Positions 8,181-16,397 are shown, numbered from the stretch's first letter. The stretch: 64,000 nucleotides of DNA from Oscillibacter ruminantium GH1 (GCF_000307265.1 NZ_DF158899.1:62001-126000), one strand, 5' to 3'. Made by a program: numbers and translations. The notes: generated by a model not told the origin, from the letters alone.

Positions 8181-9533
8181 ATGGCATTTGAAGGACTCAC
8201 AGAAAAACTGAACGCCGCTTTTAAAAAGCTGCGGGGCAAGGGCCGCTTGTCGGAAAACGACGTGAAGGAGGCCATGCGGGAAGTCCGTCTGGCGCTGCTG
8301 GAAGCGGATGTGGGATACAAGGTCGTCAAAGACTTTGTGGCCAAGGTCACGGAGCGGTCCGTCGGCAGCGACGTGCTGGACAGTCTGACCCCCGCGCAGC
8401 AGGTCATCAAGATCGTCAACGAGGAGTTGACGAATCTGATGGGCGGAACGGATTCCAAGCTGATTATGGCCAACAACGGCCCTACCGTGGTGATGTTGGT
8501 GGGCTTGCAGGGCGCGGGTAAAACCACCAACGGCGCAAAGCTGGCAGGGTATCTGCGCAAGCAGTATGGCAAGCGTCCGCTGCTGGCGGCCTGCGACGTG
8601 TATCGTCCCGCCGCTGTTGAGCAGTTGAAGGTCGTTGGCAAACAGCTGGATCTTCCCGTTTATGACGAAGGGCAGGGCGACCCGGTAAAAATTGCGGAGA
8701 ACGCCGTGAAACACGCCCGGGACCACGGCAACGATCTGGTGCTGTTGGATACCGCCGGACGGCTCCATGTGGATGAGGCTTTGATGGACGAGCTGCGGCG
8801 CATGAAGGCCGCCGTCCGTCCCAACGACATTCTGCTGGTAGTAGACGCCATGACCGGTCAGGACGCGGTGAACGCCGCCTCCGCCTTTAACGAGGCGCTG
8901 GGGATCGACGGTGTGATGCTCACCAAGCTGGACGGTGACGCCAGAGGCGGCGCAGCCCTCTCTATCCGAGCCGTCACCGGAAAGCCCATCAAATTTGCGG
9001 GCACCGGCGAAAAGCTGGACATGATCGAGCCGTTCCATCCGGACCGTATGGCTTCTCGTATTCTGGGCATGGGTGACATGCTGACGCTGATTGAAAAGGC
9101 CCAGTCCAATTACGACGAAAAGCAAGCGGCAAAACTGGAGGAAAAGCTGCGGAAAAACCGCTTCACGCTGGAGGATTATTACGATCAGCTCCAGCAGCTG
9201 CGCGGCATGGGCGATCTGAGCCAGATTGCCGGGATGCTTCCGGGCATGGGCGACAAGCTGAAAGACGCTACTATCGACGAAAAGGCGTTGTCCCACACGG
9301 AGGCCATTATCCTCTCCATGACGCCCGCAGAGCGGGAAGACCCCAGCGTTCTAAACGCCAGCCGCAAGCGGCGGATCGCCGCAGGCAGCGGATGCGCGGT
9401 GATGGAGATCAATCGGCTTTTAAAGCAGTTTGATATGATGCAGCAGCTGACAAAGCAGGTCACCCGGGGCCGCTTCACCGGTTTCGGAGGCATGGGTCAC
9501 GGCCTTGGCAAGAAAAAGCGAAAGAAAAAGTAA
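8181..9533 (+). CDS. ffh: Signal recognition particle protein Ffh
   Basis: A 450-residue SRP GTPase that binds signal peptides of nascent membrane proteins and delivers ribosomes to the membrane through FtsY and 4.5S/6S-type SRP RNA. It shows the N domain, the G domain with GLQGAGKTTNGAKLAG (P loop, about residue 107), DTAGRL and TKLDGDARGG, and a methionine-rich M domain from about residue 300 ending in a lysine-rich tail. Length and order are normal for the family. It is co-transcribed with ylxM and followed by rpsP after 76 bases. Confidence 0.98.
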   Translation: MAFEGLTEKLNAAFKKLRGKGRLSENDVKEAMREVRLALLEADVGYKVVKDFVAKVTERSVGSDVLDSLTPAQQVIKIVNEELTNLMGGTDSKLIMANNGPTVVMLVGLQGAGKTTNGAKLAGYLRKQYGKRPLLAACDVYRPAAVEQLKVVGKQLDLPVYDEGQGDPVKIAENAVKHARDHGNDLVLLDTAGRLHVDEALMDELRRMKAAVRPNDILLVVDAMTGQDAVNAASAFNEALGIDGVMLTKLDGDARGGAALSIRAVTGKPIKFAGTGEKLDMIEPFHPDRMASRILGMGDMLTLIEKAQSNYDEKQAAKLEEKLRKNRFTLEDYYDQLQQLRGMGDLSQIAGMLPGMGDKLKDATIDEKALSHTEAIILSMTPAEREDPSVLNASRKRRIAAGSGCAVMEINRLLKQFDMMQQLTKQVTRGRFTGFGGMGHGLGKKKRKKK

Positions 9534-9609
9534 CTCCCCCTTAACAGTATATAAGTGCAAGCGCATTTATAGATAAAAAACAAACATTATTTTTTGGAGG
9601 TACACATTT

Positions 9610-9849
9610 ATGGTTAAGATCAGACTGCGCCGCTTGGGCGCCAAGAAGGCTCCCTTCTATCGTCTTGTTGTGGCTGATTCCCGCGCTCCCCGCGACGGCC
9701 GCTTCATCGAGGAGATCGGCACTTATAATCCCTGCGTCTCCCCCGCCGAAATCAAGATCGACACCGAGCGCGCCCAGGCATGGATTAAGTCCGGCGCTCA
9801 GCCCACCGACACGGTGCGCTCTCTCCTGAAAAAAGTGGAAGTCCTCTAA
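9610..9849 (+). CDS. rpsP: 30S ribosomal protein S16
   Basis: A 79-residue small-subunit protein with the conserved start [20 protein letters not shown] and [19 protein letters not shown]. It helps early assembly of the 30S 5' domain. The start has TTGGAGG upstream. It lies in the usual ffh-rpsP-khpA-rimM-trmD order and is 15 bases ahead of khpA. Confidence 0.98.
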   Translation: MVKIRLRRLGAKKAPFYRLVVADSRAPRDGRFIEEIGTYNPCVSPAEIKIDTERAQAWIKSGAQPTDTVRSLLKKVEVL

Positions 9850-9864
9850 GCCGGAGGGCACGTC

Positions 9865-10095
9865 ATGAAGGACTTGCTGCTCTATATCGCCAGAAACCTC
9901 GTGGACGATCCTGACGCCGTCTCCGTCACGGAAATCCCCGGCGAACAGGAACTGACGTTGGAGCTGCGCGTCGCCCCCGACGACATGGGCAAGGTCATTG
10001 GCCGTCAGGGTCGCATTGCAAAGGAGATTCGCACAGTTGTGCGCTCCTATGCCCAGCGTACCGGCGTCAAGGTTTCCGTTGATATCGTGGACTGA
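9865..10095 (+). CDS. khpA: KH-domain RNA-binding protein KhpA (YlqC)
   Basis: A 76-residue single KH domain protein. The RNA-binding loop GRQG is within GKVIGRQGRIAKEIRTVV (about residues 43-60). KhpA pairs with KhpB/Jag and binds many RNAs, affecting cell division and growth in Gram-positive bacteria. It is the last gene before a terminator that splits the usual rpsP-rimM operon here. Confidence 0.95.
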   Translation: MKDLLLYIARNLVDDPDAVSVTEIPGEQELTLELRVAPDDMGKVIGRQGRIAKEIRTVVRSYAQRTGVKVSVDIVD

Positions 10096-10097
10096 CG

Positions 10098-10131
10098 AAA
10101 AGGAGGATGCGAAAGCATCCTCCTTTTTCTT
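10098..10131 (+). terminator. Intrinsic terminator after khpA
   Basis: A 13-bp stem (10098-10110 with 10115-10127) with a GAAA loop and a T tract. It ends the ylxM-ffh-rpsP-khpA transcript before the inserted regulator pair. Confidence 0.9.
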
Positions 10132-10161
10132 GCACTGAAAAGCCGAACCTCCCAGGTTCGC

Positions 10162-10407
10162 TCAGCCGTCCGCGTCCTGTGTGCGCTCTTGAAAAAGCTG
10201 GTACGGTTCAATGCGAAGAATCGCGCATAGACGAAACAGGATATCCAGAGATGGAACCTTTTGAACACCCTCCGCTTCAATATGACTAATATGGGCGCGG
10301 GAGATATTGGCTTTCAGCGCCAGCCCCTCCTGCGTCAAATGCCGCTTTTTCCGATAGTATGCAAGGTTATCTCCCAGCAATTTATAATAGTGCGCATAGT
10401 CCTCCAT
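10162..10407 (-). CDS. Small XRE family regulator
   Basis: An 81-residue protein that is almost wholly one XRE helix-turn-helix (LGDNLAYYRKKRHLTQEGLALKANISRAHISHIEAEGV), followed by a short part about SLDILFRLCAIL. It has a strong ribosome site (GGGAGGAG). It is divergent from the small gene at 10530, and a long inverted repeat sits between them, so it probably represses itself and that gene. Neither gene belongs to the usual ffh-trmD operon, which points to an insertion. Confidence 0.85.
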   Translation of the reverse strand: MEDYAHYYKLLGDNLAYYRKKRHLTQEGLALKANISRAHISHIEAEGVQKVPSLDILFRLCAILRIEPYQLFQERTQDADG

Positions 10408-10430
10408 CCCAATCTCCTCCCTTTTCTCAA

Positions 10431-10474
10431 TGCTAACTGAAAAGCAGCGATAATTTGCTTGCTTTTAGTTAGCA
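10431..10474. promoter_or_regulatory. Long inverted repeat, likely operator of the XRE regulator
   Basis: TGCTAACTGAAAAGCA (10431-10446) and TGCTTTTAGTTAGCA (10460-10474) are near-perfect inverted copies with one base missing in the right arm. They lie in the gap between the divergent XRE gene and the gene at 10530. Confidence 0.65.
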
Positions 10475-10529
10475 GTTATTGTAGTATTAGAAAAAAGGTC
10501 TTGAGATAAAAGACAGGAGGGCTTTCAAT

Positions 10530-10766
10530 ATGAATCGAAAAATCTATCGCAAGCTAGCAAAAAAGCATGGAGTAACGGTTGCGGTGGTAAGGCAGGATAT
10601 GCAAGCAGCTCTGAACGCCGCTTATCAGAGTCCAAGCCATACACAAGCGCAAGAAGCTGTTTTGCGCGGCAGTGACGTTCCCACCCCGGAGGAATTTATT
10701 CGTCATGCCGTCCATGAAATTTACCGGCGAGCAGATGAGGGTTCGCGATATCCCCTTGTCCATTAG
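10530..10766 (+). CDS. Small protein resembling the Spo0A C-terminal DNA-binding domain
   Basis: A 78-residue protein preceded by ACAGGAGG. The first half (YRKLAKKHGVTVAVVRQDMQ then AALNAAYQSP) has the pattern of the Spo0A effector-domain helices that contact DNA, where a short helix-turn-helix is followed by an aromatic-rich helix. The second half (PTPEEFIRHAVHEIYRRA) is also helical. No receiver domain is present. It may be a free-standing DNA-binding protein. The match is by pattern only, so the family assignment is moderate. Confidence 0.6.
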   Translation: MNRKIYRKLAKKHGVTVAVVRQDMQAALNAAYQSPSHTQAQEAVLRGSDVPTPEEFIRHAVHEIYRRADEGSRYPLVH

Positions 10767-10784
10767 CCGAAAATAGTCTATACT
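10756..10784 (+). promoter_or_regulatory. Promoter of rimM-trmD
   Basis: TTGTCC (10756-10761) and TATACT (10779-10784) are 17 bases apart. It gives rimM-trmD a start of their own, needed because a terminator follows khpA. Confidence 0.6.
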
Positions 10785-10840
10785 ATTGTGTAAATGAGCG
10801 CATCCCGCTCAAGACCAATCGCGTCAAAAGGAGACCTTTT

Positions 10841-11347
10841 ATGAAACTGGACTTTATTCAAGTGGGCCGCATTGTCAATGCGCACGGCATCCGCGGCGAG
10901 GTTCGCCTTCTGCCCCGTGGCTTCGATCCGGCCTTTCTCACCACCTTTAAAACCTTCTACCTCGGCAAGGAGAAGACCCCCGTCGTCCCCACCGCCAACC
11001 ATGTGCACAAGAGCTTTGTTCTGCTGAAATTTCCCGGCGTGGACGATATGAACGCGGCCCTCACCTATAAGGAGCGGCCGGTCTTTATCCGCCGGGACGA
11101 CGCCGACGCCAGCGTTCCCTTTGATGAGGAGTTGCTGGGCATGGACGTGAAAAACGCGGACACCGGAGAACTTTTAGGCAAGCTGACGCTGGTGGAAGAC
11201 TATCCCGCCAGCAAGGTCTTTACCGTCACGGGAGAAAAGACCTATCTCATTCCCGCCGTGCCGGATGTGTTCATCGTCTCCGCGGATCTGGAATCCAACG
11301 TGATGGAAGTCCACATTCTGAAAGGGATGGCAGCTGATGAGAATTGA
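10841..11347 (+). CDS. rimM: Ribosome maturation factor RimM
   Basis: A 168-residue 16S rRNA processing factor that helps assemble the 30S head around S19. The N-terminal barrel holds VGRIVNAHGIRGEVRLLP, and the PRC-barrel half has ELLGMDVKNADTGELLGKL and TYLIPAVPDVFI. A strong site (AAAGGAG) precedes the ATG. Its end overlaps trmD by 11 bases, implying coupled translation. Confidence 0.96.
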   Translation: MKLDFIQVGRIVNAHGIRGEVRLLPRGFDPAFLTTFKTFYLGKEKTPVVPTANHVHKSFVLLKFPGVDDMNAALTYKERPVFIRRDDADASVPFDEELLGMDVKNADTGELLGKLTLVEDYPASKVFTVTGEKTYLIPAVPDVFIVSADLESNVMEVHILKGMAADEN

Positions 11348-12116
11348 CATTTTGACCTTGTTCCCAGAATCAGTGGACGCCATGCTGAACGTCAGCATTC
11401 TGGGCCGCGCACAGGAGCGGGGCTTCATCGCTATCCAGTCGCATCAGATTCGGGAGTACACCACCAATAAGCAGATGCAGGTGGATGATTATCCCTATGG
11501 CGGCGGACGGGGCGCGGTGATGCAGGCCGACCCGCTTTACCGCTGCTGGGATCATGTGGTGCAGACCTTCGGCCCGGGGCGGACGATTTACATGTCCCCT
11601 TGCGGGCGGGTGTTTACGCAGGCCGTTGCCAAGGAGCTGAAAGCGCGGTACGAGCATCTGATTCTGGTCTGCGGCCACTATGAGGGTGTGGATCAGCGGT
11701 TTTTAGACGAGTGCGTGGACGAGGAGCTGTCCATGGGAGATTTCGTCCTCACCGGCGGAGAAATTCCCGCCATGGCGGTGTGCGACGCAGTTTGCCGCAT
11801 GGTTCCGGGCGTTTTGCCGGACGAAGAGTGCTTCACGGAGGAGTCCCACTGGAACGGGCTTTTGGAATATCCCCAATACTCCCGCCCCGCTGTCTGGCAT
11901 GAGCGGGAAGTCCCGCCCATCCTTGTCTCCGGCGACCACGCAAAGGTAGCGGCTTGGCGAAAAAAGGAAAGCTACAAGCGCACTATGGCCCGCCGACCGG
12001 ACCTGTTTGCCGCCTTTGATGAGACACAGCTTACTACCAAGGCGGAGCGAAAGGTCCTTCAGCAGGCCAAGGAGGAATTTGCCGCTGAAACAACGACGCA
12101 TCCCGCCGAGAGTTGA
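11337..12116 (+). CDS. trmD: tRNA (guanine-37-N1)-methyltransferase TrmD
   Basis: A 259-residue SPOUT methyltransferase that makes m1G37 in tRNAs reading CNN codons and so prevents +1 frameshifting. The trefoil-knot SAM site reads LILVCGHYEGVDQR and DFVLTGGEIPAMAV, and the C-terminal part has HWNGLLEYPQYSRP. Length is normal. It overlaps rimM and is followed by a terminator. Confidence 0.97.
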   Translation: MRIDILTLFPESVDAMLNVSILGRAQERGFIAIQSHQIREYTTNKQMQVDDYPYGGGRGAVMQADPLYRCWDHVVQTFGPGRTIYMSPCGRVFTQAVAKELKARYEHLILVCGHYEGVDQRFLDECVDEELSMGDFVLTGGEIPAMAVCDAVCRMVPGVLPDEECFTEESHWNGLLEYPQYSRPAVWHEREVPPILVSGDHAKVAAWRKKESYKRTMARRPDLFAAFDETQLTTKAERKVLQQAKEEFAAETTTHPAES

Positions 12117-12185
12117 CTTTGGCGGGGGGCTGATGCCTTTACGCACGATCTTTTACGGACAGTAAATACCAACATTTTTTTATGA

Positions 12186-12218
12186 AGGACGGTGGTTATG
12201 CCACTGTCCTTTTTGTCC
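12186..12218 (+). terminator. Intrinsic terminator after trmD
   Basis: Arms AGGACGGTGG (12186-12195) and CCACTGTCCT (12201-12210), with one mismatch, are followed by a T tract. The remaining bases up to 12399 are AT-rich with no gene seen. Confidence 0.75.
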
Positions 12219-12399
12219 CTATTATGGAAAAACGCAGGAAATATTTTATTTTATTGTTGTAATCCCTCCCAAAAAAGCAATAATTTGGGCTATTTTGCAA
12301 TTTTATCCCATTATTGACATCATTGCAGTTTTCCCGTCACCTCCATTGCTGATCCCCAATTCCCAAAATACGAAACTTTAAGAAGTGAGGCTCGCAAAC

Positions 12400-13313
12400 A
12401 TGAGAAAAAGAAACCTGCACCCCCAAACAGAAACGCCTGTGAAAACCAGCAGAAGAAAAAGCATTCAGAGCAAGATCATTTTGCTGGCAGTATCCGTCTC
12501 TGTCCTTTCCCTGCTGCTTTCCAACATTATCAGTGCTTCCATCACCACTTCATCAGGGAAAAATCAGCCTATGCTCTGCTGCAGGATCAAACCGTCAGCG
12601 TCTCGGCACAGGTTTCGGAGTATATGAACAAGGCCTATGCCGTTACAGAGTCTCCGGCCTACGGTGCCGATATCCGTTCCTTCGACCCGGAGACTCAGCG
12701 CAACGCACTGACGCAGGCCATTGAGAACAACCCCTACTTTGTTCTTTTCTATCAGCAGGGAAACGACGGTATGCAGACCGCGAGAAGCTCCGGCGAGCTG
12801 GGCAGCCGGGCCGACCGCTGGTGGTTTAAGCAGATTCAGTCGGGCAAGCAGCCCTTTATCACCAAATCCTATTTCAGCGTGGGTGCCAACGAGGCCGTCA
12901 CCTCCGTGATCTATCCCGTGTATCCCGCAGGACAAAGCCGGACCATGTCTGCTGTTCTAGGCGCAGATCTGAGTCTTGCAAAGCTACAGGAGATCGTGGA
13001 TGCGTACAACACGGCCGACACCTACTCCGTGATTCTGGACGGCGAAGGGGTGGTGGTCGCCCATCCCGACGCCCAGCAGGTTTCTGAGATGTATAACTAC
13101 AAAACCGGCGCAAAAACCGTGCTGGTCAACGGACAGGCGACTCAATCCGCCATTGACCTGCCCGCTTCCCTGCAAAGCCTGTCCGCCGCGGTTCTTTCCG
13201 GTGAAAGCGGCGTGGAGGAAAGCGCCGCAGCCAGCGAGCAGCTTTCCGCGCAGGCGCAGGCGCTGAAAACACTGGTGGACGGCTTCACCCTTCGGGACAG
13301 CGCGGAGAGCTGA
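12400..13313 (+). pseudogene. Methyl-accepting chemotaxis receptor, frameshifted and internally deleted
   Basis: The start (12400) reads a basic tail and a transmembrane helix (KIILLAVSVSVLSLLLSNI). At a GGGAAAAA run (12556-12563) the frame is lost, and the sensor continues in another frame as YALLQDQTVSVSAQVSEYMNKAYAV and an extracellular dCache-like domain to about residue LSAAVLSGESG. There it jumps directly to EESAAASEQLSAQAQALKTLV, the typical last helix of a chemoreceptor. The second membrane helix, HAMP and the whole kinase-control hairpin, roughly 300 residues, are missing. The gene therefore cannot signal. A terminator follows. Confidence 0.85.
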
Positions 13314-13351
13314 TCTCTAATTCTGCCCCTTTTTCTGAAATAACAGCTAAA

Positions 13352-13388
13352 ACGGGAGTCCGCAGAAATCTGCGGACTCCTGTTTTTT
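13352..13388 (+). terminator. Intrinsic terminator after the chemoreceptor remnant
   Basis: A 15-bp stem around GGAGTCCGCAGA/TCTGCGGACTCC with a 4-base loop and TTTTTT. It shows the original 3' end of the receptor gene is still present. Confidence 0.88.
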
Positions 13389-13432
13389 GTCAGAGAGCAA
13401 AGAAAACGGTTTTCTTCGCCTGAAAAAAGTGA

Positions 13433-13441
13433 TATGATAAT
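13433..13441 (+). promoter_or_regulatory. -10 element upstream of the 6S-like RNA
   Basis: TATGATAAT (13433-13441) is a good extended -10 about 16 bases before the first stem of the structured RNA. No strong -35 is visible. Confidence 0.45.
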
Positions 13442-13456
13442 ATTCATTACAAAAAA

Positions 13457-13680
13457 GTGAGCCACACTTTCCGTTCTGCTCAGAATCCAGTCTTGCTTTT
13501 GGGTCAGAGCGGATCGGTTGTCCGCTTCATACTGGTTTTTAAGGAAAAGGTACATAGGGGTGGCCTCCTATCCGTCGGCGGTCCTGCCGAGGTTCGTTCC
13601 GCGCTGGCCCAACATCCTCCCCTTTCTTGAAGGTGCAGTATCAGATGCGTTACAACCGTCCGTCAGAATTGCGGGCTCAC
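13457..13680 (+). ncRNA. ssrS: Structured RNA, candidate 6S RNA
   Basis: About 224 bases fold into one long rod. Outer stem GTGAGCC (13457-13463) pairs with GGCTCAC (13674-13680), then GTTCTG (13473-13478) with CAGAAT (13664-13669). A large asymmetric open region carries a small hairpin GCGGA/TCCGC (13509-13525). ATACTG (13529-13534) pairs with CAGTAT (13636-13641), AAGGAAAAGG (13541-13550) pairs with the CCTTTCTT region near 13621, and a TCGGC/GCCGA stem caps the rod. A closed stem, a central bubble and a long apical arm are the architecture of 6S RNA, which mimics an open promoter and binds sigma-A RNA polymerase. No protein frame fits. The assignment rests on hand folding, and it could be another structured leader of the aminotransferase gene. 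Confidence 0.55.
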
Positions 13681-13681
13681 A

Positions 13682-13702
13682 GCCGCCGCGCTGTGCGGCG
13701 GC
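13682..13702 (+). repeat. GC-rich hairpin just before the aminotransferase ribosome site
   Basis: GCCGCCGC (13682-13689) and GCGGCGGC (13695-13702) form an 8-bp stem ending 3 bases before AAGGAG. It has no T run. It may close off the 6S-like RNA or affect translation of the next gene. Confidence 0.5.
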
Positions 13703-13719
13703 AGGAAGGAGCTGTTCGT

Positions 13720-14904
13720 ATGATTTCTCAGGAAATGCTGGCTCTGGGCCAGTCTCGCTCCTGTATTCGGGAGCTGTTTGAATACGGCATGAAGCAGGCC
13801 GCCATCGTGGGAAAGGAAAACGTCTTCGATTTCTCCATCGGGAACCCCTCTATCCCTTCTCCCCCACTGGTAAACGAGTCCTTTTTGGACATTGTCCGCA
13901 CAGAGGACAGTCTGGACATCCACGGCTACACCTCCGCCGCCGGTTACGCGGGAGTGCGCAAAGCCGTGGCAGACGATCTGAATCAGCGGTATGACGCACA
14001 CATCCGTCCGGAGAATCTGTTCTTCACCTGCGGCGCGGCACCGGCGTTGATCGCCGTGGTACGGGCACTGGCAGTAAAGGATGCGGAGATTGTGGGTGTG
14101 GCCCCCTTCTTTGCCGAGTATCGGCCCTTTATTGAGGGCAACGGCGCTAAATTCGTGGTCACGCCGCCGGATATGGAGTATTTTCAGATCCGGCTTGACG
14201 AGATGGCCGCCCGCATCAACGAACACACGCAGGCCGTCCTTATCAACTCTCCCAACAATCCCTCCGGCGTGGTCTACACAAAGGAGACACTGGAAAAGCT
14301 GGCAAACCTCCTGACGAAAAAAAGCCGTGAGGTGGGTCACCCCATCTATTTGATCTCCGACGAGCCGTACCGCGAGTTGGTTTATGACGGTGCGGTGGTA
14401 AGCTGGGTTCCCAGCATCTATCCCAACACCGCGGTATGCTACTCTTATTCCAAATCCCTGTCTCTGCCCGGTGAGCGCATCGGCTATGTCTGCGTACCCG
14501 ACGGCGCTGCGGACAGCGCAGAGTTGTATGCGGCGGTGGCTGGTGCGGCCCGGGTTCTGGGGCATGTCTGCCCTCCCTCCCTGCAACAGCGGGTGGTAGC
14601 TCGGTGCGCAGCGGAGCGGCCGGATCTTGCGGCCTATGACAAGAACCGCAAGGCACTGTACGAGGCGCTGACTTCCTACGGATACGTCTGTCCCAAGGCC
14701 AACGGCGCGTTTTACATGTTTGTCAAAGCTCCCGGCGGCAGCTCCAAGGCTTTTTCCGACCGGGCCAAGGAAAAAAACGTGTTGATAGTTCCCGGCAATG
14801 ATTTCGGCTGCCCGGAGTATTTTCGCCTCTGCACCTGCGTGTCTTACGACACCATCCAGCGGAGTTTGCCGCTGTTCAAGGAACTGATCGACTCCTTCCA
14901 ATAA
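13720..14904 (+). CDS. PLP-dependent class I aminotransferase (aspartate aminotransferase-like)
   Basis: A 394-residue fold-type-I enzyme. It has FDFSIGNPSIPSP near the start, GYTSAAGYAGVR, the cofactor region NSPNNPSGVVYTKE, DEPYRELVYD, and the PLP lysine in YSYSKSLSLPGERIGY (about residue 245). The C-terminal EYFRLCTCVSYDTI holds the arginine that usually binds the substrate carboxylate. It transfers amino groups between an amino acid and a 2-oxoacid, probably aspartate-type. The ATG at 13720 is chosen for AAGGAG 8 bases before it; the frame is open further upstream. Confidence 0.9.
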   Translation: MISQEMLALGQSRSCIRELFEYGMKQAAIVGKENVFDFSIGNPSIPSPPLVNESFLDIVRTEDSLDIHGYTSAAGYAGVRKAVADDLNQRYDAHIRPENLFFTCGAAPALIAVVRALAVKDAEIVGVAPFFAEYRPFIEGNGAKFVVTPPDMEYFQIRLDEMAARINEHTQAVLINSPNNPSGVVYTKETLEKLANLLTKKSREVGHPIYLISDEPYRELVYDGAVVSWVPSIYPNTAVCYSYSKSLSLPGERIGYVCVPDGAADSAELYAAVAGAARVLGHVCPPSLQQRVVARCAAERPDLAAYDKNRKALYEALTSYGYVCPKANGAFYMFVKAPGGSSKAFSDRAKEKNVLIVPGNDFGCPEYFRLCTCVSYDTIQRSLPLFKELIDSFQ

Positions 14905-14916
14905 TTTGAACCTTAA

Positions 14917-14973
14917 AAGGCCTGTCCACAACGGATTTCCACCACTTGTGATAATCCGTTTCGGGCAGGCCTT
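14917..14973. terminator. Long hairpin after the aminotransferase gene
   Basis: Outer arms AAGGCCTG/CAGGCCTT and inner arms ACGGATT/AATCCGT form a 57-base imperfect hairpin. No long T run follows, so termination is probable but not certain. From here to 15184 I see no convincing gene. Confidence 0.55.
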
Positions 14974-15184
14974 CGTGCGTTTGAGAGATATCTTCGGCTA
15001 TATTTTTTAGGCGCAACACATGGACAATGACAAACCGGACTTTCCACTTTATCCATGAAATAGATCTCCTTCCGTCAACGAAGTGAATCAGCATACTGTT
15101 TTCGCTCATCTGTTATCCATGCCCTGCGGTTCGCAAGGATACTGCCATTCCCCCGCCCTGCACAGGTCTTTTGCAAAGGGGCAA

Positions 15185-15224
15185 AAAAAGAGTGCTCCGT
15201 CCTAGAACGGAGCACTCTTTTTGT
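15185..15224 (-). terminator. Terminator of the rplJL operon
   Basis: A perfect 16-bp stem (15185-15200 with 15207-15222) has A and T tracts at its feet, so it works in both directions. It follows the rplL stop. Confidence 0.92.
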
Positions 15225-15243
15225 CGATATGGAATACCGATTC

Positions 15244-15615
15244 TTACTTCAGCTCGACCTTAGCGCCGGCTTCTTCCAGCTTCGCCTTCATAGCCTCGGC
15301 GTCGTCCTTGGAGATGCCTTCCTTCAGAGTGGCGGGAGCGCCCTCGACGGTAGCCTTAGCCTCAGCCAGACCCTGCTCGGTGATCTCGCGGACAGCCTTG
15401 ATGACCTTGATCTTGGCAGCGGCGTCAAAGCCGGTCAGGACCACGTCGAAAGAGGTCTTCTCCTCAGCAGCGGGAGCAGCAGCGCCGGCAGCGGGAGCAG
15501 CCATAGCGGCGGCAGAAACGCCGAAGGTTTCCTCCAGAGCGTGCACCAGCTCGCTCAGCTCCAGAACGGTCAGACCCTTGATCTCTTCGATCATAGCGGT
15601 AACTTTCTCAGACAT
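15244..15615 (-). CDS. rplL: 50S ribosomal protein L7/L12
   Basis: A 123-residue stalk protein. The N-terminal dimer helix ([22 protein letters not shown]), an Ala-Pro-rich hinge ([14 protein letters not shown]) and a C-terminal factor-binding domain ([26 protein letters not shown]) are all present. Several dimers bind L10 and recruit elongation factors. It is 51 bases after rplJ. Confidence 0.98.
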   Translation of the reverse strand: MSEKVTAMIEEIKGLTVLELSELVHALEETFGVSAAAMAAPAAGAAAPAAEEKTSFDVVLTGFDAAAKIKVIKAVREITEQGLAEAKATVEGAPATLKEGISKDDAEAMKAKLEEAGAKVELK

Positions 15616-15666
15616 AGTAGTAGCCTCCTAAATAAAAGTTATTAGTTTTTTGAAACGACTTGCCGC

Positions 15667-16197
15667 TTATTCAGCAGCGGGAGCAGCCTCGGCAGGAGCG
15701 GCTTCGCCGCCCTTTTCTGCGATCTGCTTCAGGACCACGGCCAGACCCGTAATGGGAGCCAGCATGGTACCCAGAACCTGCGCCTGCAGGACGGGGAGTG
15801 CGGGGATAGACGCCAGAGACTGGATCGTGGCGAGATCCACCACTTTACCGTCCATGAAGCCGCCCTTGATCTCGAACTTGCCGTCCATCTTCTTAGCGCA
15901 GTTGCTCATGATGCGGGCGGGAGCCACAACATCATCAGACAGAGCCAGAGAAGTCGTGCCGTTCAGCAGACCGTCCAGCTCGCTGAGCCCGGTGTTGTTA
16001 AACGCGAAACGGAGCATGGTGTTCTTGACAACTGCGTAGTCCACGCCATTTTCACGGCACTCCTTGCGCAGGGCGGTATCCTCCTCGACGGTGATACCCT
16101 TGTAGTCCACGATGACGCCGGCGGTGGCCTTCTGCACCTTTTCGGTCAGCTCTGCCACGATTGCCTGCTTTGCACTCAAGACTTTTGCGTTAGGCAT
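15667..16197 (-). CDS. rplJ: 50S ribosomal protein L10
   Basis: A 176-residue protein that anchors the L7/L12 stalk to 23S rRNA. It has QAIVAELTEKVQKATAGVIVDYKGITVEE near the start and TGLSELDGLLNGTTSLALS in the middle, with an Ala-Glu-rich tail. It is the first gene after a structured leader and its own promoter, the usual autoregulation point. Confidence 0.98.
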   Translation of the reverse strand: MPNAKVLSAKQAIVAELTEKVQKATAGVIVDYKGITVEEDTALRKECRENGVDYAVVKNTMLRFAFNNTGLSELDGLLNGTTSLALSDDVVAPARIMSNCAKKMDGKFEIKGGFMDGKVVDLATIQSLASIPALPVLQAQVLGTMLAPITGLAVVLKQIAEKGGEAAPAEAAPAAE

Positions 16198-16199
16198 TT

Positions 16200-16391
16200 T
16201 TGTTTCACCTCCAGAGATTTTTGAGGGGCGCTCCGCACTCTGGCTTTCGCCCGTAAGCGGAGGGTCCCGAGGTGCGTTCTAAAAGAGAACCGTCCCTGTG
16301 ACACAAAGACACAGGGACGGAATAGCTTCATAAAAAGCCGCCCTCGGCAGGATTTCCGGGAATCATCCCCACCTGCTGTCTTTGGAACGCA
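16200..16391 (-). promoter_or_regulatory. L10 (rplJL) mRNA leader
   Basis: About 190 bases lie between the rplJ promoter and start. On the minus strand they hold the CCTGCCGAGG...CCTCGG pairing and an AGACAGCAGGTG segment typical of the L10 leader that the L10-L12 complex binds to repress its own synthesis. The variable arm between is occupied by a perfect hairpin (16290-16320). Confidence 0.75.
16290..16320. repeat. Hairpin CCGTCCCTGTG/CACAGGGACGG in the L10 leader
   Basis: Perfect 11-bp arms (16290-16300 and 16310-16320) around a 9-base loop. Motifs of the GAACCGTCCCTGTG type are, from memory, widespread in Clostridia genomes, so this may be a dispersed hairpin repeat lodged in the leader. 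No second copy is seen in this window. Confidence 0.6.
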
Positions 16392-16397
16392 TCTGTT

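Noticed and set aside
9541..9861. Antisense frames over rpsP, ribosomal and etf genes
   Set aside because: These are codon-bias shadows of well-supported genes on the other strand.
14876..15109. 77-residue minus-strand frame over the hairpin after the aminotransferase gene
   Set aside because: It spans the palindrome and the 3' end of the gene, with no recognisable domain.
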